Assembly: GCF_016892765.1 (NCBI RefSeq)
Contig: NZ_JAFEMD010000027.1
Coordinates: forward strand, 17,582 to 81,581
Reading direction: 5' to 3'
Source of the DNA: Microvirga arvi
Lineage (GTDB): Bacteria; Pseudomonadota; Alphaproteobacteria; Rhizobiales; Beijerinckiaceae
Length of the DNA: 64,000 nt
Shown: in pieces, positions 62,249-64,000 of the stretch
How positions within the stretch are numbered: position 1 is the stretch's first letter
Layout: each line of letters starts with the position of its first letter
Position numbers and translations under genes: made by a program
The notes under the pieces: model-generated
Database searches by the model: none
The model's input: the letters and a program-made list of their open reading frames with translations, nothing else
What the model was told of the DNA's origin: nothing

Positions 62249-63034
62249 TTAGACGCCGCCCGGTCGGAGCTTGGCGATGCTCATCATCAGGTCGACGCTG
62301 AACCCCTGCTCCGGCGATTGACCGAACAGAGTCAGGACGGGCGCGACGCTCGCCGCCGTGGCATTGTTCATGTCCCACATGGCGCTGAAGCGCTGGATCA
62401 GTTTGTCGACCTTTTTCGGATCCTGGAGATCCTTCACGTTCAGATACTTTTCGAGATTGCGCACCTGCAGATCGATGTCCGCTTTCGATGCGGCCTCCGG
62501 GATCCCGAAGGTGGTCTGAACGAACTTGAGAACGGCCTTGTCGGCAAGAAGACCCATGGTGGTGGTGATGGACGAGGCCTTGCGCTTGAAATACAGGGCG
62601 ATCTGCACACCCTGGTTCTGGTCGCCCTCGGTCTTTTCGAGGGTCTGCTGGATATAGCGGTCCACAGCGCCTGTGGTTGCGCCGGCCGCCGATGTCGCGG
62701 CTGCGCCCTTGGCTGCGAAATCGAACGCTTTCGCGAACTCCTTGTAGAGCGGATTGGTCATCTTGTTCGCCATGCTCAAAGGGTCGGCGACGCCCCCTTG
62801 AAGCAGCTTCTTGATGAGGGCCTTCCCGTAAGCCATGTCCTCGAGGCCATAGGCCTTCATCGCATACTTGAAGAGGCGATCGTTCTTGATGAAATCGTCG
62901 ATCGTCTTGATATTCTTGATATTGGCCAGGTAGTAATCCGTCTCACGCTTGACGACAGGATCCTTCTCGATCGTGGCCTTGGTCCGGGCCATATTGTTCG
63001 AGATGATCTGGTATCGTGTTGACGTGCTGATCAT
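62249..63034 (-). CDS. DUF1217 flagellar-region protein
   Basis: A 261-residue protein of the DUF1217 family: the N-terminal STSTRYQIISNNMARTKATI, the conserved KNIKTIDDFIKNDRLFKYAM with AYGLEDMAYGKALIKKLLQG, and the NLEKYLNVKDLQDPKK segment. DUF1217 genes occur in alphaproteobacterial flagellar gene clusters, and here it lies near a flagellin gene. Its exact role in the flagellum is not established. Confidence 0.85.
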   Translation of the reverse strand: MISTSTRYQIISNNMARTKATIEKDPVVKRETDYYLANIKNIKTIDDFIKNDRLFKYAMKAYGLEDMAYGKALIKKLLQGGVADPLSMANKMTNPLYKEFAKAFDFAAKGAAATSAAGATTGAVDRYIQQTLEKTEGDQNQGVQIALYFKRKASSITTTMGLLADKAVLKFVQTTFGIPEAASKADIDLQVRNLEKYLNVKDLQDPKKVDKLIQRFSAMWDMNNATAASVAPVLTLFGQSPEQGFSVDLMMSIAKLRPGGV

Positions 63035-63069
63035 GACTTGGCCTTCATCTGGTCAGTGTCGGGCAGGTT

Positions 63070-63672
63070 TCATTCAGCCGCAGCGCTCAGCGCGCTGCCG
63101 TGATCGCCGAGGATATCCTGGCAATCCTTCCTGAACCTGTCCGCGACACCCTTGGTATCGACTGCATTGAAGCGAAACTCGGATCTCTGGGCTTCGAGAC
63201 GGTAATTGGAAAGCTGGACGACGAGGTTCTCGGCCTTGGCCAACCTGTCGATGAAAGCATTCGTCTGGACGCGATCCGGGATCTGCCCGTGCCGGTCACG
63301 GTACATCCAACGGGCGACCTGCGGCGTTCCGCTGTCGAACCAGTAGACGGTGCTCCGGCCATGGGGGTCGCTGCGCCCCAGGTAGTATTTCTGCGAGATC
63401 GCGACCGTGAAGGATGTGGCGGGTGACAGGTCGCTCCCGGCGCCGGACCTGGAACAGCTCAGCCAGAGGAGGGATCCGTTCTCTCCGGGAATGCGGGCAA
63501 AGGCCGCCTGGGGCCGCCCGTCCGTATCGTGCCTCAGAACGTAGTCCCAGGCTCCGAACCATGTGGCAACCGCCTGTGCCTCCCGGTTCAGAGAAGCATG
63601 CACAAGCGCCGTCGCGCCCAGCAGCACGAGACATCGCGTGAGACGGCGACGCATGGATTGCTCTCTCGGCAT
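63070..63672 (-). CDS. Secreted protein of unknown function
   Basis: A 200-residue protein with a signal peptide (MRRRLTRCLVLLGATALVHA within the first 30 residues). The mature part contains WDYVLRHDTDGRPQAAFARI, LLWLSCSRSGAGSDLSPATS and VARWMYRDRHGQIPDRVQTN, resembling small invasion-associated/IalB-like or similar beta-rich periplasmic proteins only loosely. AGAGGTG precedes the start at 63672. It sits between flagellin and DUF1217 genes on the same strand, 35 bases before the latter, so it may belong to the flagellar region. Confidence 0.65.
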   Translation of the reverse strand: MPREQSMRRRLTRCLVLLGATALVHASLNREAQAVATWFGAWDYVLRHDTDGRPQAAFARIPGENGSLLWLSCSRSGAGSDLSPATSFTVAISQKYYLGRSDPHGRSTVYWFDSGTPQVARWMYRDRHGQIPDRVQTNAFIDRLAKAENLVVQLSNYRLEAQRSEFRFNAVDTKGVADRFRKDCQDILGDHGSALSAAAE

Positions 63673-63687
63673 CACAGAACACCTCTT

Positions 63688-63726
63688 AAAAAAGAAGCTC
63701 CGCCTTGCAAAGGGCGGAGCTTCTTT
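63688..63726 (-). terminator. Intrinsic terminator of the flagellin gene
   Basis: On the minus strand AAGAAGCTCCGCC and GGCGGAGCTTCTT form a 13-bp stem (loop CTTTGCAA) ending in a T run, 20 bases after the flagellin stop. It separates flagellin from the downstream secreted-protein gene. Confidence 0.85.
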
Positions 63727-63745
63727 CCGGTAGAGACTGAACCTC

Positions 63746-64000
63746 TTACTGGAAGAGCTTCATGATCATCTGGCTGTTCTGGTTGGCGATCGAGAGCGCC
63801 TGCACGCCGAGCTGCTGCTGCGTCTGCAGGGCCTGAAGGCGGGTCGAAGCCTCGTTCATGTCGGCATCGACGAAGGCGCTCACGCCCGCCGTCAGGTTGT
63901 CCGACAGGGCACCGATGAACTCTTCCTGCGTCTCCAGCAGGGCCTTGTTGGCGCCCAGCATCGACGAGCCCTTCGTCACGGCCGTGATCGCCGTGTCGAT
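63746..64000 (-). CDS. Flagellin, C-terminal part (5' end outside window)
   Basis: The last 84 codons of a flagellin: ALLETQEEFIGALSDNLTAG, VSAFVDADMNEASTRLQALQ, and the typical end TQQQLGVQALSIANQNSQMI followed by MKLFQ. These residues form the D0/D1 coiled-coil helix of the filament. The frame continues past the window edge; the Met at 63979 is internal. A strong terminator follows. Confidence 0.93.
   Translation of the reverse strand: MDTAITAVTKGSSMLGANKALLETQEEFIGALSDNLTAGVSAFVDADMNEASTRLQALQTQQQLGVQALSIANQNSQMIMKLFQ

Overview
The window looks like a chromosomal segment of a GC-rich alphaproteobacterium. Gene content (ExbBD-TonB, an EcfG-like promoter motif, LuxR/FixJ-type single receivers, DUF1217 and flagellin, a fused indolepyruvate:ferredoxin oxidoreductase, several Liv-type ABC systems) points to Hyphomicrobiales, perhaps a Methylobacteriaceae/Microvirga-like soil organism. 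That placement is inference from gene content only. No tRNA, rRNA, CRISPR array, prophage or intact insertion sequence was seen.

Region 1 (1-8142) is a meta-cleavage locus for protocatechuate or gallate, arranged around a LysR gene. Leftward lie an alpha/beta hydrolase, ligA, ligB, a YciI protein and a truncated Liv-type binding protein. Rightward lie the LysR regulator, then oxalomesaconate tautomerase, hydratase, the CHA/HMG aldolase and a DUF1932 dehydrogenase. Two inverted copies of a 31-bp element flank the LysR gene, and the tautomerase probably starts at ATT. Region 2 (8155-13630) has a LuxR protein with a degenerate receiver, an ECF sigma/anti-sigma pair, two DUF1236 genes and a subtilase; four matching GGAA-N17/18-CGTT promoters tie most of them together. 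Region 3 (13689-21427) holds a polyol dehydrogenase and a four-gene signalling operon: periplasmic binding protein, double-receiver hybrid kinase, receiver, receiver-adenylate cyclase.

Region 4 (21453-29231) holds the branched-chain 2-oxoacid dehydrogenase operon, a universal stress protein, and a deletion scar where a GntR gene and an altronate dehydratase gene lost their divergent 5' ends. Region 5 (29232-34626) has ExbB-ExbD-TonB with a secreted partner, then a metallo-beta-lactamase-fold protein lacking half of its metal site, an FAD monooxygenase and a DUF2783 protein. Region 6 (34643-39217) is a complete Liv ABC transporter.

Region 7 (39479-55335) is the aerobic phenylacetate (paa) cluster: paaG-paaI-paaK-TetR rightward, paaABCDE plus a paaA-like paralogue leftward, paaX, paaZ, a thioesterase, an Lrp regulator and the fused indolepyruvate:ferredoxin oxidoreductase. 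Together these would take arylpyruvates or phenylacetate to phenylacetyl-CoA, epoxidise the ring and open it; the beta-oxidation genes paaH/paaJ are not in the window. Two TetR-type palindromes probably connect paaG and paaZ.

Region 8 (55336-64000) begins with a cluster of REP-like palindromes, then four single-domain receivers, a methyl-accepting chemotaxis protein, several small or secreted unknowns, a DUF1217 protein and the 3' end of a flagellin gene, so it is the edge of a motility region.
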